From an uncultured Clostridia bacterium (GTDB taxonomy: Bacteria; Bacillota; Clostridia; Oscillospirales; Ruminococcaceae): DNA of 7,799 nt. A program made the position numbers and the translations under genes. Below, piece by piece: positions 6,351 to 7,799 of this stretch. The stretch is from contig CAMWVF010000041.1 of the NCBI GenBank assembly GCA_947177545.1, positions 1 through 7,799 on the forward strand, given 5' to 3'. Every line of letters begins with the position of its first letter. Position 1 is the stretch's first letter. The notes below the pieces were generated by a model. It searched no databases, had not been told where the DNA came from, and worked only from the letters and a program-made list of their open reading frames with translations.

Positions 6351-7064
6351 ATGAAAAAATTCAAATGGAACGTCGCATTTGTGGTACTCACATTCTGCGC
6401 CTGCGTTGGCGTGATATGCTATGCGGCTGTAAAAATCGACACGGCGGTCACGGTGGACAGCATTGTTGTGCCCGAAACACCCATTATTGTTCTCGACGCA
6501 GGACACGGGGGCATGGACGGCGGCTGCTCCACCGCTGACGGAAAAACCGAAAAGGGCATTAACCTTAACATTCTCCTTTCGGTACGTGACATGGGCAGGC
6601 TTTTTGGCTATGATGTGGACGTGACACGAGACAAGGACGTTTCCATACACGACAAGGGCGTTACCGGAATAAGAAATCAAAAGGTCTCCGACATGGAAAA
6701 CCGCCTGGAGCTTTTCAACAAGTACCCAAATGCGGTATGCATTTCCATTCATCAGAACACGTTCAGCGACCCGATATACAGCGGCGCACAGATGTTTTAC
6801 AGCGACAAAAATCCTGCCAGCGAACAGCTTGCGGGAGTAATGCAGAGGAAATTCGTTGACAATCTCCAGCCGAACAACCAACGTGAGACAAAGCTTTGCG
6901 GCAGCGAGCTGTATCTTTGCTATTACTGCAATAATCCCGCTGTAATGGTTGAGTGCGGCTTCCTGTCAAATCCCGATGAGGCGGCTAAGCTTACCGACAA
7001 GTCTTATCAGCAAAAGATAGCATTCACGGTATTTTCGGGAATCACCGAATTTACGGCTGCATAG
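6351..7064 (+). CDS. cwlD: N-acetylmuramoyl-L-alanine amidase, CwlD type
   Basis: This zinc-dependent Amidase_3 enzyme cleaves the bond between N-acetylmuramic acid and L-alanine in peptidoglycan. CwlD members act in spore cortex synthesis, where stem peptide removal precedes muramic-delta-lactam formation. The 237-residue protein has a hydrophobic N-terminal segment (about 7-26) that is a signal anchor or signal peptide. The catalytic domain (about 45-233) has zinc ligands H52 (DAGHGGMDGG), E67 (EKGIN) and H134 (ISIHQN), and catalytic E201 (VMVECGFLSN). The stretch YSGAQMFY and the LQPNNQRETK segment are CwlD-like. Absence of cell-wall-binding repeats and the short length also fit CwlD better than AmiC or LytC. 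The ATG at 6351 follows GGAGGG at 6 nt. It is monocistronic, with a terminator downstream and a sigma-E-like promoter upstream. A vegetative amidase role is the main alternative. Confidence 0.88.
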   Translation: MKKFKWNVAFVVLTFCACVGVICYAAVKIDTAVTVDSIVVPETPIIVLDAGHGGMDGGCSTADGKTEKGINLNILLSVRDMGRLFGYDVDVTRDKDVSIHDKGVTGIRNQKVSDMENRLELFNKYPNAVCISIHQNTFSDPIYSGAQMFYSDKNPASEQLAGVMQRKFVDNLQPNNQRETKLCGSELYLCYYCNNPAVMVECGFLSNPDEAAKLTDKSYQQKIAFTVFSGITEFTAA

Positions 7065-7120
7065 AACCATGTAGAAAATTATACCACAAATCAAGCTTCA
7101 AGTCAAATTTTTAAGAAGAT

Positions 7121-7154
7121 ACCGCACAGGCTGTTAATATACAGACTGTGCGGT
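7121..7154. terminator. Bidirectional Rho-independent terminator
   Basis: ACCGCACAG (7121-7129) pairs with CTGTGCGGT (7146-7154). After one G/A mismatch, CTGT pairs with ACAG around the loop TAATAT, giving a stem of about 14 positions. The plus-strand side is followed by AATTTT and the minus-strand side by ATCTTCTT. It sits between the convergent ends of the amidase gene (7064) and the right-edge gene (7167), so it can serve both. Confidence 0.75.
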
Positions 7155-7166
7155 AATTTTGCAATC

Positions 7167-7799
7167 TCAGAAAATATAATCGGTTATGCAGTCGTACCAA
7201 TGTACATAGGTTTTTCCGTTAATAACAATATTTTCGCTGTCGGGCAGAAGCTCCGTCCAAGGCTTTCCGTAACGTTCTATTGCCCAATCGTTGCGATTGA
7301 ACCTGCGCCACAGCACCGTTTTGCCGTTTCTGTCGATAAACTGTTCGCTTACCGCCCCGCTGATATAGGTCTCTATATCCATTACGCAAACGGTATCATA
7401 TTTCTTTTGGTTTATCTCAACGGTATATCTGCCCGTTATGTCAAGCAAAAATGGTTTATCGGCAGTCATGATCTCCGAACCGTTTCTTGTAATGTCTCCC
7501 TTTGCGGAAAAGTTCGTTTCGTTTCCGCAGTTGTCCTCTCCCAAACCCCAGTTTTGCAGGAAATTATCTCCGTCAAGAAACGTATAGTATTTTTTTACCC
7601 CGCCGCTGACATGACTTTCAGCAAGCAAGCGGCAATGTGTATCTGTAAGCTGTGCGACAAATGTGCGTTCCGCATAGTCAGCACCGTCAATACGGTTCGC
7701 TTCACTCGGTGAATACTGCTTTGCCGTGATATGGACACCATTTATACCGTGCACCTCTGCGCAGAAATCAACAGACATTTCCTCATACTCGCTGCGCTT
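7167..7799 (-). CDS. C-terminal part of an unrecognised protein, cut by the window edge
   Basis: The frame is open from the right edge to the TGA at 7167-7169, giving about 210 residues. An internal ATG at 7778 has GAGG only 2 nt upstream, and residues KRSEYEE precede it in frame, so the true start is probably outside the window. The sequence is soluble-looking, with alternating beta-strand character. It is rich in conserved-looking aromatic motifs: YYTFLDGDNFLQNWGLGEDNCGNE, then YDTVCVMDIETY and VSEQFIDRNGKTVLWRRFNRNDW, and finally ERYGKPWTELLP and the terminal YVHWYDCITDYIF. The RNGKTVLWRRFNRNDW block looks like a stand-alone conserved C-terminal domain. I cannot name the family. Such domains can sit behind N-terminal DNA-binding or sigma-like modules, but that is a guess. 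A bidirectional terminator follows the stop. Confidence 0.7.
   Translation of the reverse strand, partial: KRSEYEEMSVDFCAEVHGINGVHITAKQYSPSEANRIDGADYAERTFVAQLTDTHCRLLAESHVSGGVKKYYTFLDGDNFLQNWGLGEDNCGNETNFSAKGDITRNGSEIMTADKPFLLDITGRYTVEINQKKYDTVCVMDIETYISGAVSEQFIDRNGKTVLWRRFNRNDWAIERYGKPWTELLPDSENIVINGKTYVHWYDCITDYIF

Overview
The window looks like ordinary chromosome from a low-to-middle GC Clostridia, most likely the Oscillospiraceae/Ruminococcus group. The grounds are the style of the Xer-type recombinase (long inter-domain linker, NNSAKTR and HKLRHTAATLMYQHGN motifs), strong GGAGG ribosome binding sites, AT-rich promoters and a CwlD-type amidase. These are family impressions from reading, not database results. 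I see no CRISPR array, insertion sequence, tRNA, rRNA or prophage module.

Layout: (a) 1-200 is very AT-rich and holds a near-consensus vegetative promoter. It drives (b) a tyrosine recombinase of the XerC/XerD class (201-1208, +). A hairpin at 1223-1250 separates it from a convergent block of minus-strand genes. Read in their own direction, from right to left, these are: a GNAT acetyltransferase (6251-5811), a P-loop kinase-like gene interrupted by one in-frame stop (5756-4974), the DNA-repair/recombination ATPase RadA (4934-3531), a 108-residue unknown protein overlapping radA by 4 bp (3534-3208), an HlyD/MacA-like membrane fusion protein (3119-2454) and a MacB/FtsX-like ABC permease (2442-1261). 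A 13-bp perfect inverted repeat sits directly in front of the membrane fusion protein gene and covers its ribosome binding site. (c) Diverging from the GNAT gene, 6351-7064 (+) encodes an N-acetylmuramoyl-L-alanine amidase of the CwlD type. It is preceded by a sequence that fits the sporulation sigma-E promoter pattern. (d) A bidirectional terminator (7121-7154) separates it from the C-terminal part of an unrecognised minus-strand protein that runs off the right edge.

Functionally, the recombinase and RadA both belong to chromosome maintenance. The fusion protein and permease form half of a tripartite-like ABC exporter whose ATPase is not in the window. The amidase is probably for spore cortex. 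I do not see one integrated new system. The points most worth a second look are the single-codon interruption of the kinase gene, the ATPase-less exporter pair with its hairpin-covered start, the predicted sigma-E promoter of the amidase gene, and the homopolymer inside the recombinase promoter spacer.
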